A stretch of DNA of 42,759 bases from Prochlorococcus sp. AG-436-C13 (GTDB lineage: Bacteria > Cyanobacteriota > Cyanobacteriia > PCC-6307 > Cyanobiaceae). Of the stretch, positions 1 to 9,971 are shown one piece after another. The notes beneath the pieces were generated by a model. The model saw only the letters and a list, made by a program, of their open reading frames with translations, had not been told where the DNA came from and did not search any database. The stretch covers positions 1-42,759 of the forward strand of contig QCPC01000014.1 in the NCBI GenBank assembly GCA_003212695.1. The letters are read 5' to 3'. The stretch's first letter is position 1, and each line of letters opens with the position of its first letter. Both the position numbers and the translations under genes were made by a program.

Positions 1-358
1 GCCGCAATTTAAACCAAGGATCAGGAAATTGAATGGAAACAACTTTTACCTTATTATTTTCCAAATTTGAAAGCCAACCATCTAAGCTAACATTTACGTT
101 ACAAAATAAATAACTTAAATTATCCATTTTTAAATCAAGTCTTTCTTTCTCTGCAGACAAAACCAACGGCTCTCTTATATCAAAGCCTAAGTAATTCCAA
201 TTTTTATTAGTTGAAGCCATTTCTAATAAGAACTTTCCTCTTGCACAGCCAATATCAAGATGTATAGGCAAATCAATATTTGCAAACAATTCACTTGGTC
301 CTGGCAGCTGTTTTTCAAGTTGAAAGAAACGACTTAATGGATTTACATGTTGACGCAC
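1..358 (-). CDS. trmB: tRNA (guanine-N7-)-methyltransferase, 5' part only (runs off the window)
   Basis: The reverse strand from 358 down to base 1 is open for 119 codons and is cut by the window edge. It begins with a GTG codon and the residues [14 protein letters not shown], which is how cyanobacterial TrmB proteins begin. It then shows the SAM-binding motif [15 protein letters not shown], the segment [12 protein letters not shown] and, at the edge, the family signature [10 protein letters not shown]. TrmB uses S-adenosylmethionine to methylate guanine 46 in the variable loop of tRNA. The next in-frame codon upstream that could start is non-canonical and a stop lies 13 codons upstream, so GTG at 356-358 is the best start. 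It is divergent from the DUF3177 gene, with an 81-base gap. The C-terminal half is not visible. Confidence 0.9.
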   Translation of the reverse strand, partial: MRQHVNPLSRFFQLEKQLPGPSELFANIDLPIHLDIGCARGKFLLEMASTNKNWNYLGFDIREPLVLSAEKERLDLKMDNLSYLFCNVNVSLDGWLSNLENNKVKVVSIQFPDPWFKLR

Positions 359-439
359 TATTAGTTTTTTGATAATTACTAGCGCAAGTCTAAATTAGAG
401 TGTTATAGATTAATCAGTAAGCCAGTAAGAAGTTTAACT

Positions 440-1051
440 GTGACAGAAATCTCATACCGATCCCTTGTTTGGTTGATATACAGACTAGGTGCAACTTTTG
501 CCTTTGGACTACCTTTAGTGCTTTTCATTTGGGCTGCCATTAAGCAGGAACCTTCTATAACAAGACTTTTATCAATTTATTGGAAGGTTTCTAGCCTAAT
601 TTTAATCAGCATGCTTCTATTAACTGGAAATAGTCCTATTGGCTATTTAACTTCATTCTTGTCTCCTTTAATAATTATCTTATCAATATGGTTTTGGATA
701 GACCTCAATGAAGAATTACAAGAACTTCCTCAAAGGAAGCCGCTAACTTTTCTTCTAAAAGCTTGGAGGTGGTCTATAAGTATTTTCTGCTGTTTATATG
801 CAACTATATCTTTTGCAAGTCTTAATTGTATAAACGATAAAGAAGCTATATATTGTAGTTATTGGAGAGAAGCTCCATTAGGCTTGAACCAACTAATAAA
901 AAATATTTTTTATTTCCTATTTGGTGCAAGTTGGACTGAAACATTATCAGCCTTTATGGGATATTTAACTTTAATAATATATTTAGTTGGTTTAATTCAA
1001 TGGTGCATTACTCGGTTCCCCAAACAAGGTAGAATTGCAGGAGATTTTTAA
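440..1051 (+). CDS. DUF3177-family integral membrane protein, function unknown
   Basis: This 203-residue protein starts at a GTG. It has about five hydrophobic stretches (roughly residues 15-33, 45-62, 66-86, 110-128 and 165-190), so it is a polytopic inner or thylakoid membrane protein. The opening SLVWLIYRLGATFAFGLPL and the overall size resemble the cyanobacterial family DUF3177, to which I assign it from memory of the family. No catalytic motif is visible. It lies between trmB (divergent) and ileS (convergent, 24-base gap) and so appears to be transcribed alone. Nothing in the sequence points to a substrate or partner. Confidence 0.75.
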   Translation: MTEISYRSLVWLIYRLGATFAFGLPLVLFIWAAIKQEPSITRLLSIYWKVSSLILISMLLLTGNSPIGYLTSFLSPLIIILSIWFWIDLNEELQELPQRKPLTFLLKAWRWSISIFCCLYATISFASLNCINDKEAIYCSYWREAPLGLNQLIKNIFYFLFGASWTETLSAFMGYLTLIIYLVGLIQWCITRFPKQGRIAGDF

Positions 1052-1075
1052 AATATAAGCTATATTTTAGATATA

Positions 1076-3985
1076 TTAAATTACTTTAATTACTTCAATA
1101 CATCGACCACACAATCTCTTGTTTCTAAGGTCTTGACCTACATCTAATTCATAATGCCAACATCTTTCACATTTTTTACCTCTTGCTTTAGCTATTTCAA
1201 TAGTTGCTATTTTTTCATTCTTTTCTAATAATACTTCAGCCCAAGGTTCACCACCTATCTGAACGTTAGAAACTATTAACCAATCAGATATTTTATCGAC
1301 ATAATTTTCTCCTTCATTTTCTATAAATCTTAAAGCATTATCAAGAGAATCATCATTAATTGAAATTCTTATCGCTGCCTCTAATGATGATCCAAGATCA
1401 TTACTAACTCGACATTCTTCTAAGGCCCTATTTACTAAACCCCGCAAATCTCTAATAGTATCAATTGGTTGATTTAAGGATTGATCTTTCCAGGTTTCTG
1501 GTGCTTGAGGCCAACCTCTTTGAAAAACAGATTCTTCTTTTAATGGGTATGGGATATTCTGCCAAATATCTTCAGCCATATGACATAAAACTGGGGCAAT
1601 TAAACCTGCCAAATTCTCTACTATTAAAGACATTACATATTGACAAGATCTTCTTCTAAAGTCTAAAGGAGAACTTACATATAGTCTGTCCTTAGCTATA
1701 TCTAAATAAAAATTAGATAAATCTACAACACAAAAATTTTGTAATAATTGGTAGAACTTAGAAAAATCATAATTGTCATAAGCAATGGTAATGTTATCAA
1801 TAACTTCAGCGGTTCTATTAAGCATCCAACGATCTAAAATTGATAAATCTTTTATCTCTAAAGTATTTTGAGATGGATCAAAATCATGAATATTACCCAA
1901 AAGGTATCTAGCAGTATTCCTTACTTTCCTATAAACATCAGACAATTGACGTAAAATATTTTTTCCTATTGGAACGTCTACTGAATAATCGACAGAACTG
2001 ACCCAAAGTCGCAAAACATCCGCTCCATATGCGGGCTCTAATTTTTTATTATTTCCACCATTAATAATCATAAGAGGATCTATTATGTTCCCTAATGATT
2101 TGCTCATTTTTCTACCATTTTCATCCAAAGCAAATCCATGAGTAAGAACCTTTGAGTAAGGAGCATTACCATTTACTGCAACAGAAGTAAGCAATGAAGA
2201 CTGGAACCATCCACGATGTTGATCTGATCCCTCAAGATAAAGGTCTGCTGGAGACTTAAGCCCATCTCTTTTTGCAATAACTGCTGCCCAGCTAGATCCA
2301 GAATCAAACCATACATCCATTGTGTCAGTACCTTTTTCCCATTCATTAGCTTCTAAAGCATAAGAACTTGGTAGAAGTTCTGAAACATCTAATTCCCACC
2401 AAATATCTGAGCCATGATTCTTAATTAAGTGATGTATATGGTTAATAGTAGTTTCATTTAAAAGAACTTCCTTGCTTTTCTTTGAATAAAAAACTGGTAT
2501 TGGTACTCCCCAAATACGTTGTCTTGAAATACACCAATCTCCTCTATCTCTAACCATTGATTGAATACGTTTCTTACCTGTTGCAGGTAACCATTCAACT
2601 TTTTCAATTGCTTCAAGCGCGTCAACTCTAAATCCTTCAACAGAAGCAAACCATTGCTCTGTAGCTCTAAAAATAGTTGGTTTCTTAGTTCGCCAATCAT
2701 AGGGATATTTATGCGTATACAATTTTTCCTTTAGCAAGCAACCAGAATTTATTAAAGCTTTTATAATCTCTTTATTAGCATCTTTTAAAACATTAAGGCC
2801 TTCAAATATCCCAGCCTCAGAGGTAAGGTAACCTTTCTCATTAACAGGGCATAAGATAGGTAAATCATACTTAATACCTGTATTGAAGTCATCAATCCCA
2901 TGACCTGGAGCTGTGTGAACTATACCCGTACCAGAATCAGTTGTTATATATTTACCACCCAATACAAAAGGGCTTATTCTTTCAAATAAAGGATGTTTAT
3001 ATAATGACCCTTCAAAAAATTTTCCTTTTACAATTGCTTTTTGTTCTAGCGGATATCCAATTTCTTCACTTACTTTTCCAGATAGATCTGCAGCAAGGAT
3101 GAGGTATTTACCAAATTTATTTTTTGCAAAAATATAATCAATATTTTCATTTAAAGCTACTGCCGAATTTCCCGGCAAAGTCCAAGGCGTTGTAGTCCAA
3201 ATTGCAACTTTTAAGATTGAGCTCAATTCAACTTTATTCTCACTTGGTAGCTCTAAATCCTGTCTTAGCAGTTCTTCCTTTAGGGCATTGGAAATTTCAA
3301 CAACAGGGAAAGCAACATAAATGCTTGGACTTGTATGCCCCTCTGGATATTCCAATTCAGCCTCTGCCAAAGCTGTTCTTGAGCTTGGACTCCAATGAAC
3401 TGGTTTAAGCCCCCTATATATATGCCCTTTAAGAGCCATATCACCAAATAATTTAATTTGAGCAGCTTCATAATCTTTTTGAAGAGTTAAATATGGATTC
3501 TCCCAATCGGCCCATATACCCCATCTGCGAAAACCTTCTTTTTGGTCGGAAATTTGTTTTTGAGCATATGCAGCAGCCTTCTTTCTCAGTTTCAGTGGAG
3601 TCAATTCTTCACGATCCTTTCGGTCAAGCTTTTGAAGAACCTTTAATTCAATAGGCAAACCATGACAGTCCCATCCAGGAACAAATCGAACCTGCCTACC
3701 TCTCATTATTTGATATTTATTAATAATATCTTTCAGAACTTTGTTTAAAGCATGGCCCATATGAAGAGTTCCATTTGCATATGGTGGGCCATCATGCAAA
3801 GTGAAATTTGATCCTTTATTGCTTAAGCCAAGTTCCAAGTCGATTCCTTTTTTCTCCCAAAATTTCTGCAGCTCAGGTTCACGAGCAACTGAATTAGCTC
3901 TCATGCCGAAGCTTGTTTTTAAAAGATTCAGAGTTTCTTTATAAGAAGGATTCTTGTTAACTGGATTAGTTTGATCTGTATTCAC
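1076..3985 (-). CDS. ileS: Isoleucyl-tRNA synthetase
   Basis: This class I aminoacyl-tRNA synthetase charges tRNA-Ile. At 969 residues it has the normal bacterial length. The HIGH signature appears as HMGH at residues 75-78 within [19 protein letters not shown]. The KMSKS signature is at about residues 625-630 ([14 protein letters not shown]). The CP1 editing domain lies between them and includes the [10 protein letters not shown] region. The C-terminus carries a zinc-finger pair, CERCWHY and CGRCIEVI, as in bacterial-type IleRS. The start ATG is at 3985. The Ycf66-like gene ends 22 bases upstream on the same strand, so the two may be co-transcribed. Confidence 0.98.
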   Translation of the reverse strand: MNTDQTNPVNKNPSYKETLNLLKTSFGMRANSVAREPELQKFWEKKGIDLELGLSNKGSNFTLHDGPPYANGTLHMGHALNKVLKDIINKYQIMRGRQVRFVPGWDCHGLPIELKVLQKLDRKDREELTPLKLRKKAAAYAQKQISDQKEGFRRWGIWADWENPYLTLQKDYEAAQIKLFGDMALKGHIYRGLKPVHWSPSSRTALAEAELEYPEGHTSPSIYVAFPVVEISNALKEELLRQDLELPSENKVELSSILKVAIWTTTPWTLPGNSAVALNENIDYIFAKNKFGKYLILAADLSGKVSEEIGYPLEQKAIVKGKFFEGSLYKHPLFERISPFVLGGKYITTDSGTGIVHTAPGHGIDDFNTGIKYDLPILCPVNEKGYLTSEAGIFEGLNVLKDANKEIIKALINSGCLLKEKLYTHKYPYDWRTKKPTIFRATEQWFASVEGFRVDALEAIEKVEWLPATGKKRIQSMVRDRGDWCISRQRIWGVPIPVFYSKKSKEVLLNETTINHIHHLIKNHGSDIWWELDVSELLPSSYALEANEWEKGTDTMDVWFDSGSSWAAVIAKRDGLKSPADLYLEGSDQHRGWFQSSLLTSVAVNGNAPYSKVLTHGFALDENGRKMSKSLGNIIDPLMIINGGNNKKLEPAYGADVLRLWVSSVDYSVDVPIGKNILRQLSDVYRKVRNTARYLLGNIHDFDPSQNTLEIKDLSILDRWMLNRTAEVIDNITIAYDNYDFSKFYQLLQNFCVVDLSNFYLDIAKDRLYVSSPLDFRRRSCQYVMSLIVENLAGLIAPVLCHMAEDIWQNIPYPLKEESVFQRGWPQAPETWKDQSLNQPIDTIRDLRGLVNRALEECRVSNDLGSSLEAAIRISINDDSLDNALRFIENEGENYVDKISDWLIVSNVQIGGEPWAEVLLEKNEKIATIEIAKARGKKCERCWHYELDVGQDLRNKRLCGRCIEVIKVI

Positions 3986-4007
3986 AATGAGTTTTATTTA
4001 GAGAAGA

Positions 4008-4556
4008 TTATGAAGCGTCGGGAGGATTATTTCCTGAAGTTGGTTTTAAAATCTGATCTTTTACGAGATCCTTTTCATTAATAATAGCCTCAGGTGATGA
4101 AAGTTGCTCTGAATCTAAAGGCTGTATTTCATTTTTAAGTTCAGGACGTGTCCACTTTTTACCAATCGAACTTGGTTTTGCCTTAGGTTTAAAAATATGA
4201 AAAAGATCAACAATAATTGAAGTCAATTTAGCAAATGCAGCGAATATCTGTAAAAAGCTATTTTTAAAGCGACTAAATGTTTTTAAGTCTGACTTTTCCT
4301 CAACGGTAAGTTGCTGCCATCTATTTTGAGAAACCTCTAAGAAAAGTCTTGAAAAAAGAAATGTACTTAGGAGAACAGCAAGCATTGGTGAACCATTAAA
4401 TCTTTCATCACTAGTAAGAAGTATTAATCCTAAAATCATTATTAATGCTCCCCAAACAGAATCCCTAGGTCGACTTAATTCAGTTATTAAGACTGGTAAA
4501 GAAACAATAAAAAAGCCTAAAAAAATTAGAATGTTTCCAATAACTATTGCCAACAT
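4008..4556 (-). CDS. Ycf66-like small membrane protein
   Basis: This is a 182-residue protein with three hydrophobic segments near the N-terminus (about residues 3-22, 33-48 and 58-72). A charged, probably soluble C-terminal half follows, with low-complexity Lys/Glu/Pro stretches. The beginning MLAIVIGNILIFLG and the segment SRPRDSVWGALIMILGLILL resemble Ycf66-type cyanobacterial/plastid proteins of unknown function. The match is from memory and is only moderate. It is upstream of ileS on the same strand, with a 22-base gap. The ATG at 4556 is followed at once by the first membrane segment and no better start is seen. Confidence 0.6.
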   Translation of the reverse strand: MLAIVIGNILIFLGFFIVSLPVLITELSRPRDSVWGALIMILGLILLTSDERFNGSPMLAVLLSTFLFSRLFLEVSQNRWQQLTVEEKSDLKTFSRFKNSFLQIFAAFAKLTSIIVDLFHIFKPKAKPSSIGKKWTRPELKNEIQPLDSEQLSSPEAIINEKDLVKDQILKPTSGNNPPDAS

Positions 4557-4890
4557 AATTTTTCTTAGAGATGCAGCTTTCTATATTTTGTCGAAGTAAA
4601 GCCAATAAGAACATACATCGCAATCGATAGTTGCACCAGCTTATATTTTTGATATCAAAAAAAACAAAAAAGAATTAGAAATGAATAGGAAGAATTATTT
4701 ACTTCACTTAAAATCTTCGAATTGAGTAAGGTCCATAAGAATTATATAAGAAATAAAATCAGTGAAAAATTCTAATCTGATATATAGAACCCCAAAGTTT
4801 TAGTAAGCAATGCTTTTCAAAAGCACTAATAAGGGGAGTATTAGAAGCTATAGTATTCAATGTTAAAGGAAGCTAATTCCTAATCGATTA
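4557..4890. other. Intergenic region between the Ycf66-like gene and tRNA-Leu
   Basis: These 334 bases hold no open frame that I can support on either strand. They must contain the divergent promoters for the Ycf66-like gene (minus strand) and for tRNA-Leu (plus strand). A perfect inverted repeat, TGCTTTT-C-AAAAGCA, lies at 4811-4825, about 65 bases before the tRNA. No T-run follows it, so it is not a convincing terminator. No known small-RNA consensus is recognised. Confidence 0.5.
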
Positions 4891-4972
4891 GCCCATCTGG
4901 CGGAATTGGTAGACGCGCGGGTTTTAGGTACCCGTGACTTAGGTCGTGGGAGTTCAAGTCTCCCGGTGGGCA
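4891..4972 (+). tRNA. trnL: tRNA-Leu (anticodon UAG)
   Basis: This 82-base tRNA folds as a cloverleaf. The acceptor stem GCCCATC pairs with GGTGGGC (4965-4971), followed by discriminator A73. The anticodon stem CGGGT/ACCCG encloses the loop TTTAGGT with anticodon TAG, which reads CUN leucine codons. A long variable arm is present, as expected for a class II (Leu) tRNA, and the T-loop is GTTCAAGTC. The CCA end is not encoded. The gene stands 54 bases upstream of crtR. Confidence 0.97.
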
Positions 4973-5026
4973 TCAAATACTAAAATCGACAAACTTTGTT
5001 TTTCGATGTTGTAGTTCAACAATCAA

Positions 5027-6055
5027 ATGAAAGAAACAATACCTTCTACTCTTAACGAAATATCAACAAGTTTTCATTCTTATGCATTCTGGCAGAAGCG
5101 TATTAAAGAATATCTTGATCCTCCAGGATTGATAAATCCCACTCTGTTTTTATTTATTGGGGGTTATGCTATTGCGTACCTAACTATTTGGCAGTGGTAC
5201 AGAGGAGAATGGCCACTCCCTTTATTAGTTGGACTTGCCTTCCTTTCACTACATATGGAAGGAACAGTGATTCATGATGCATGTCATAAAGCAGCTCATC
5301 CCAATAAATGGATCAATCAAGCTATGGGTCATGGAGCAGCAATTTTATTAGGTTTTAGCTTCCCTGTTTTTACCAGAGTCCATCTTCAACATCACTCACA
5401 TGTCAATGATCCCAAAAACGACCCTGATCACATAGTTAGTACTTTTGGACCAGTTTGGTTAATTGCACCAAGATTTTTTTATCATGAGTATTTCTTTTTT
5501 CAAAGAAAATTATGGAGAAAATACGAATTAATGCAATGGGGCATAGAAAGATCTATCTTTATATCAATTGTAATTGCAGGTATAAAGTTCAACTTTATGA
5601 ATGTTATTTATAATCTTTGGTTTGGCCCTGCATTAATGGTAGGTGTTACTCTTGGAATATTTTTTGATTATCTACCTCACCGACCTTTCCTAGCTCGTAA
5701 TAAATGGAAAAATGCCAGAGTATATCCAAGTAGAGTAATGAATATTCTAATCATGGGTCAAAATTATCATCTTGTTCATCATTTATGGCCTTCTATTCCT
5801 TGGTTTGAATACAAACCCGCATATGAAGCAACTAAACCACTTTTAGATCAAAAAGGATCACCTCAAAGGATGGGTATATTTGAAACTAAAAAAGATAGTT
5901 TTAATTTTATATATGATGTTCTCATAGGGGTAAGAAGCCATAAAAAAAATAGAAGCAAAATGAGACCTATAGCAAAACTAATTCCAAATAAAAAGTGGAG
6001 AAAAAAATGGGTTCATCTATTACATAAAACAGCTGTTATTCCAGAAAAAGAATAA
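5027..6055 (+). CDS. crtR: Beta-carotene hydroxylase (CrtR type)
   Basis: This membrane di-iron hydroxylase of the fatty-acid-desaturase superfamily adds hydroxyl groups to beta-carotene rings to make zeaxanthin. The protein is 342 residues. The histidine boxes are visible: HDACH at residues 83-87, HLQHH at 119-123 and NYHLVHH ending at residue 252. There is also an extra DYLPHRP motif at 214-220 that is typical of CrtR. Hydrophobic segments flank the boxes (about 39-57, 62-78, 101-116 and 176-212). The C-terminal 40 residues are strongly basic. It is convergent with gatC, with only four bases between the stop codons. Confidence 0.93.
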   Translation: MKETIPSTLNEISTSFHSYAFWQKRIKEYLDPPGLINPTLFLFIGGYAIAYLTIWQWYRGEWPLPLLVGLAFLSLHMEGTVIHDACHKAAHPNKWINQAMGHGAAILLGFSFPVFTRVHLQHHSHVNDPKNDPDHIVSTFGPVWLIAPRFFYHEYFFFQRKLWRKYELMQWGIERSIFISIVIAGIKFNFMNVIYNLWFGPALMVGVTLGIFFDYLPHRPFLARNKWKNARVYPSRVMNILIMGQNYHLVHHLWPSIPWFEYKPAYEATKPLLDQKGSPQRMGIFETKKDSFNFIYDVLIGVRSHKKNRSKMRPIAKLIPNKKWRKKWVHLLHKTAVIPEKE

Positions 6056-6059
6056 ACTT

Positions 6060-6353
6060 TTATTCAGCAATGATCTTAGGAACCCTATAGAAATCTCCTT
6101 CTCTATTAGGTCCTAACTCTAACAAATCATCCCTAATACTAGATTGCTCTATAACATCATCTCTTATTACATTAAATACTTCAACAGCTCTAGTAGTTGG
6201 GGGTACATTTGTAGTATTTATTTTTTCTAGTTGAGAGATATAATCTAATATCTTCTCGAGCTGATTTGCATAAAGTTCTAAAAGATCATCAGAAATATCT
6301 AGTCGAGCAAGTTTTGCAACTTTCGAAACATCATCTGTAGAAATACGAGTCAT
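6060..6353 (-). CDS. gatC: Aspartyl/glutamyl-tRNA amidotransferase subunit C
   Basis: This is the 97-residue GatC subunit of the GatCAB complex, which converts misacylated Glu-tRNA-Gln (and Asp-tRNA-Asn) to Gln-tRNA-Gln (Asn-tRNA-Asn). GatC holds GatA and GatB together. The sequence shows the family pattern: VSKVAKLARLDISDDLLELYANQL near the N-terminus, RDDV in the middle and FYRVPKII at the C-terminus. Its start codon overlaps the stop of the creatininase-family gene by four bases (ATGA), so the two are translationally coupled. GatA and GatB are not in this window. Confidence 0.93.
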   Translation of the reverse strand: MTRISTDDVSKVAKLARLDISDDLLELYANQLEKILDYISQLEKINTTNVPPTTRAVEVFNVIRDDVIEQSSIRDDLLELGPNREGDFYRVPKIIAE

Positions 6354-7096
6354 GGCTCTTTAAGAAAGCTGGTTAAATCCTGAGTTAAAGCTGAAGCTGC
6401 TTTTTCTAAAAATACTTTACCGTGATTTGCATTAGCTAAGTATGGATCTGAACCCATCCTGCCATCTGGATATCTTCGGCGAAAATCTTGAAAATCATAG
6501 ATTGGTCCAGCTGGAGCAGGTTCAGGTAATGGAAATTGTTTCTTGATTAAATTAGGTTCTAAATAAAGTGTTAACGCAATTTCACTAGGAGTTGCATGTT
6601 GTCCTTCACTATCACCATAAAGAGACTTTGCCTCAGCAAATACATCTGGCACCATAAACCAATTTACCAACTTACATCTAAATGAATTTGCTAAAGGTGA
6701 ATTCATTTTCGAAACACTTTTATAGGTTTGAGCAAAGGCAGATTTTATGGTTGCAATATTTCCACCATGCCCATTGATAATAAAAATGCGTTCAAAGCCA
6801 TGCATAGCTAAAGAAATCAGTAAATCATGAATCAAATTAAGCAAAGTAGATGGCTGCAGGCTCATTGTTCCAGGGAAACCTAGATGATGTTCGGCCATTC
6901 CATATGATTGCGTCGGCGCAACAAGTACTCCAGCTCTATTGCCAACTTCTAATGCTACAGAATGCGCAGTAAGAGCATCTGTACCAATTGCACCAGTAGG
7001 ACCATGTTGTTCAGTCGAACCAATAGGCAGAATAACTCCTTTACAATTCTGAAGATATTCCTCAACCTCAGTCCATGTAAAAAGATCTAATCGCAT
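6350..7096 (-). CDS. Creatininase-family metal-dependent amidohydrolase
   Basis: The product belongs to the creatininase/formamide-amidohydrolase family. Family hallmarks are LPIGSTEQHGP (metal ligands Glu and His), the GTDALTAH segment with a conserved Asp, INGHGGN and the downstream acidic segment GDSEGQHATPSE. These are divalent-metal ligands in characterised creatininases. The reading frame is open to a GTG at 7129 (259 residues). I prefer the ATG at 7096 (248 residues, MRLDLFTWTEVEEYL), because the conserved fold begins there and the extra eleven residues look unstructured. Neither start has a good Shine-Dalgarno site. The substrate is unknown, and creatinine is unlikely in this organism. 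It is four-base overlapped with gatC. Confidence 0.85.
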   Translation of the reverse strand: MRLDLFTWTEVEEYLQNCKGVILPIGSTEQHGPTGAIGTDALTAHSVALEVGNRAGVLVAPTQSYGMAEHHLGFPGTMSLQPSTLLNLIHDLLISLAMHGFERIFIINGHGGNIATIKSAFAQTYKSVSKMNSPLANSFRCKLVNWFMVPDVFAEAKSLYGDSEGQHATPSEIALTLYLEPNLIKKQFPLPEPAPAGPIYDFQDFRRRYPDGRMGSDPYLANANHGKVFLEKAASALTQDLTSFLKEP

Positions 7097-7270
7097 AGAA
7101 GATTGTTTTTCGGCTGAAAAAGATGGCACAATTAACTTAGCTTTACTTGAAACTTCTATTTATCATTATGATTAAATCTAACCTAATTAACCCTTAAAAA
7201 TATTTAGAGAATTTGCAATGGAAAGCATCCAGTGTCAATTCACAAACAGGACTAAATAATTAATTCGCCT

Positions 7271-7861
7271 TTGCCACCTGATTTTTTTTATAGGCCATCA
7301 GAGAAAGTTGCGCCTGACTTATTAGGCTGCTTACTGGTTAAAAGAGAATCAAATAAAAACTTAATTTGGGGAGTAATAGTAGAGACAGAAGCTTATTCAC
7401 AAATAGAACCATCATGCCATGGATTTAAAAAGAGAAATCCAAAAAACGAAACACTCTTTGGTGAACCTGGTCGGTTATATGTTTATTTAACTTATGGATC
7501 ATACAACTGCGTAAACATAGTTACTCATAAAAAAGAATGGGCAAGCGGGGTACTTTTAAGAGCAATAGCCATGCCTAATGAAAATGAGCGAATTGCATCA
7601 GGACCAGGATTATTAGCTAATAGGTTTGGAATAAACAGAAGTCATGACAATTTTCTAATCTCAATGGAGAATGGATTATGGATCAATGAGAGTTCATTAA
7701 ACAAAGATATGAAAAAAATTATTCAAACAAAGAGAATAGGAATTTCCAAAGCAAAAGATCTTCCTTGGCGCTGGTATCTTAAAAATAGTCGCAGTATTAG
7801 CAAAAGAGCAAAGGGAGATCGCAACCCAAGTGCTTCTGCGGCTTGGTCCCCCAGCTCATAA
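7271..7861 (+). CDS. 3-methyladenine DNA glycosylase (MPG/AAG family)
   Basis: This monofunctional base-excision glycosylase removes alkylated purines such as 3-methyladenine and hypoxanthine. At 196 residues it has the usual MPG size. The catalytic-glutamate motif VETEAY is at residues 37-42, GRLYVYLTYGSYNCVNI is the strongly conserved core, and GPGLL forms part of the base pocket. The start is TTG at 7271: a stop lies six codons upstream and no ATG or GTG occurs before the conserved PPDFFYRP segment. The gene ends nine bases before pyrB on the same strand, so read-through is likely. Confidence 0.93.
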   Translation: MPPDFFYRPSEKVAPDLLGCLLVKRESNKNLIWGVIVETEAYSQIEPSCHGFKKRNPKNETLFGEPGRLYVYLTYGSYNCVNIVTHKKEWASGVLLRAIAMPNENERIASGPGLLANRFGINRSHDNFLISMENGLWINESSLNKDMKKIIQTKRIGISKAKDLPWRWYLKNSRSISKRAKGDRNPSASAAWSPSS

Positions 7862-7870
7862 ATAATTCAC

Positions 7871-8887
7871 ATGAGTATCTGGAATCATAAACACATTATT
7901 GATTTAGCTTGTTTCTCTTTGGAGGACTATCGCACCGTTTTTGATCTCACAAATAAATTTAAGATAATTCCTATATCTGGATCAAGAAAATTACCGGCAT
8001 TACAAGGCAAATTAATAGCAACATTGTTTTTTGAACCAAGCACAAGAACTAGGAGTAGTTTTGAACTAGCAGCGAAAAGACTTTCTGCCGATGTTCAATC
8101 CTTTTCGCCTTCAACAAGTTCCTTAAAAAAAGGTGAATCACCACTTGATACTGTGATGACATATGTGGCAATGGGAGCAAATGTTTTAGTTATTCGTCAT
8201 AGCTGCACTGGTGTAGCAGAGCAACTTGCACAAACATTGGATCAAAAACAAAAAAACGTTTCGATCCTTAATGGTGGAGATGGACTTCATAGTCACCCCA
8301 GTCAAGCGCTTCTAGACTTATTTACCTTGGCTCAATTTTTCAATAACGAAAATCCTTCTATAAATGATCTTGTTGGGAAAAGAATAACAATTATTGGAGA
8401 CATACTTCATTCAAGAGTAGCTCGTTCAAATTTATGGAGTCTTACAGCATGCGGAGCAAATGTTGTTCTTTGTGGACCACCAACATTACTTCCAGATGAG
8501 TTTTTAGATTTTGTAAATAATCCTCCTTCTGGAATAGTAAAAGATCCAATAAAAAATCGAGGTGTAATTTCCATCTCAAGATCCCTTAAAGAAGCTATGG
8601 AAGATGCAGATGCTATTTATACATTAAGGATTCAAAAAGAAAGAATGAGTGAAAATCTACTTTCTAGTTTAGATAGATATCATGATGAATATGGGATAAC
8701 CCATGAAAGTCTAAAATGGTGCAAACAAAATGTACCTGTTCTACACCCAGGGCCTGTTAATAGAGGCATTGAAATGAGCGGCGAATTACTTGATGATCAT
8801 TCAATCTGCCTAGTAGATAATCAAGTTGCCAATGGAATACCTGTTAGAATGGCACTCTTATACCTTCTAGCATCTAACAAACTATAA
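7871..8887 (+). CDS. pyrB: Aspartate carbamoyltransferase catalytic chain
   Basis: PyrB condenses carbamoyl phosphate with aspartate in the first committed step of pyrimidine synthesis. The 338-residue protein has the carbamoyl-phosphate signature [19 protein letters not shown] at about residues 53-71. It also has SxKKGES (the catalytic loop), HPSQALLDL, the aspartate-domain segment [12 protein letters not shown] and [10 protein letters not shown] near the end. All are normal for catalytic chains. No regulatory chain (PyrI) is seen nearby. The gene is nine bases downstream of the DNA glycosylase and convergent with the Ycf20-like gene, with only three bases between the stops. Confidence 0.97.
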   Translation: MSIWNHKHIIDLACFSLEDYRTVFDLTNKFKIIPISGSRKLPALQGKLIATLFFEPSTRTRSSFELAAKRLSADVQSFSPSTSSLKKGESPLDTVMTYVAMGANVLVIRHSCTGVAEQLAQTLDQKQKNVSILNGGDGLHSHPSQALLDLFTLAQFFNNENPSINDLVGKRITIIGDILHSRVARSNLWSLTACGANVVLCGPPTLLPDEFLDFVNNPPSGIVKDPIKNRGVISISRSLKEAMEDADAIYTLRIQKERMSENLLSSLDRYHDEYGITHESLKWCKQNVPVLHPGPVNRGIEMSGELLDDHSICLVDNQVANGIPVRMALLYLLASNKL

Positions 8888-8890
8888 TTA

Positions 8891-9226
8891 CTAAATCAAT
8901 TTAAATCCTTCCATAAGCAATCCATATACAAAACCCATCCTAAAACTATCCATGATCTTATAAGCAATATAAGTCTTTTGATTTTTATCATCAAATCTTC
9001 TAATTCTAACTAATACTTCTATCAGAAGGACTGTAAAGAAAGCTCCTATAGGATCCATTAAAGCTAATACTCCATTAATCATTCCTATTGATCCACCGAT
9101 AAAAAAAGCAGCCAGAAAAATAATAATCAAAAAAGAATATCTCCTCCAAGGATTCTTAGTCCAAACTTCAATTCTCTGAATAAAATTTACTATATTCTTA
9201 TCTAAACTTGTAGTTTGATATTTCAT
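8891..9226 (-). CDS. Ycf20-like (DUF565) membrane protein
   Basis: This 111-residue protein has two hydrophobic segments (about residues 31-53 and 61-75) behind the motif TKNPWRRYS. The pattern NPWRR...hydrophobic...FFxGGSIG followed by TVLLIEVLVRIRR matches my memory of the DUF565/Ycf20 family of cyanobacteria and plastids. A green-algal/plant member has been linked to non-photochemical quenching, but I cannot extend that role to this protein. The ATG at 9226 is the only plausible start. It is convergent with pyrB. Confidence 0.75.
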   Translation of the reverse strand: MKYQTTSLDKNIVNFIQRIEVWTKNPWRRYSFLIIIFLAAFFIGGSIGMINGVLALMDPIGAFFTVLLIEVLVRIRRFDDKNQKTYIAYKIMDSFRMGFVYGLLMEGFKLI

Positions 9227-9325
9227 AACAATAAAAGTCTGTTTAATAATCTTATTATTAGCTTATATAGTCATACTTCATAAGTCTTTGCATAAGCTTA
9301 ACCTAATATTAATTGACCGCAAAAA

Positions 9326-9526
9326 TTATTCTTCTAAAGCCTTACTCTTATTTTTTGATTTCCCATCAAGTAATTCATGCAATGCTTCCATTTGGGCCAT
9401 GACACCTCGAATTTCTCCTGGCTCAGGAAGCAATCCATCATCTAATACTCCTTGATTCATTTCTCGCAATTCTTGCCTTATATATCGAAGATGACTAATG
9501 ACTTGCTCTCTTTTAGACTGAGACAT
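9326..9526 (-). CDS. Small conserved-looking protein, function unknown
   Basis: This 66-residue soluble protein begins MSQSKREQVISHLRYIRQELREMNQG and is predicted to be mostly helical. A proline-glycine break (LLPEPGEIRGV) separates two helices. There are no cysteines, no membrane segment and no catalytic motif. I recall similar small picocyanobacterial hypotheticals, but no family name. The composition is that of a real protein (balanced charges, amphipathic spacing). The plus-strand reading frame overlapping its N-terminal half is strand shadow. It is unlinked to any obvious operon: the Ycf20-like gene lies 99 bases downstream on the same strand. Confidence 0.7.
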   Translation of the reverse strand: MSQSKREQVISHLRYIRQELREMNQGVLDDGLLPEPGEIRGVMAQMEALHELLDGKSKNKSKALEE

Positions 9527-9731
9527 AATAAAACTGCTCTTAATAGCTTCTTTTACTTCATTAATTTCAATCTCGCTGGTTCAACCAAGGAATTGCACAT
9601 AAAACAACCACAAAGTTGGCTATTTTTTAATCTAAAAAAATACTGTCTATAAGAGAATGTGTACTAAAATGAATTGATTCAGTAAACCCTTCTTTTCAAT
9701 AGAATAAAGACCTAAAAAGAAAAAGTTTTAA

Positions 9732-9971
9732 ATGAAGTCAAATAATATTTCACCTAACAATTCAGAACGAAAAATCACCAAAGAAATTATCCATGAATTT
9801 GATGACAAGTTAACGGCTAAACTTGCAAAACGACTTGAGGAAGATGATTACCCAAGTCCATTTGAAGGACTAGATGACTGGCACCTTCTAAGAGCTCTTG
9901 CTATTCATCGGCCAGAACTAACGCTTGATTATCATCATTTAATTGATCAGGAACCATTTGATGAAGATTAA
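9732..9971 (+). CDS. DUF2555-family protein
   Basis: This is a 79-residue soluble acidic protein. The block FDDKLTAKLAKRLEEDDY, followed by PSPFEGLDDWHLLRALAIHRPEL and the acidic tail, matches the cyanobacterial family DUF2555 as I remember it. No function is established. The ATG at 9732 is preceded by an A-rich stretch with no clear Shine-Dalgarno. The gene's last 11 bases overlap the ATG of coaBC in another frame, so the two genes are almost certainly co-transcribed and translationally coupled. Confidence 0.85.
   Translation: MKSNNISPNNSERKITKEIIHEFDDKLTAKLAKRLEEDDYPSPFEGLDDWHLLRALAIHRPELTLDYHHLIDQEPFDED

Noticed and set aside
4891-4972. tRNA-Leu as an integration site for a genomic island
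   Set aside because: Both sides are core genes (ileS cluster and crtR), with no integrase, no direct repeat of the tRNA 3' end and no change in gene style.
9452-9652. Plus-strand 66-codon frame opposite the small minus-strand gene
   Set aside because: It overlaps the better minus-strand gene, runs out into AT-rich intergenic sequence and has a composition typical of non-coding sequence.
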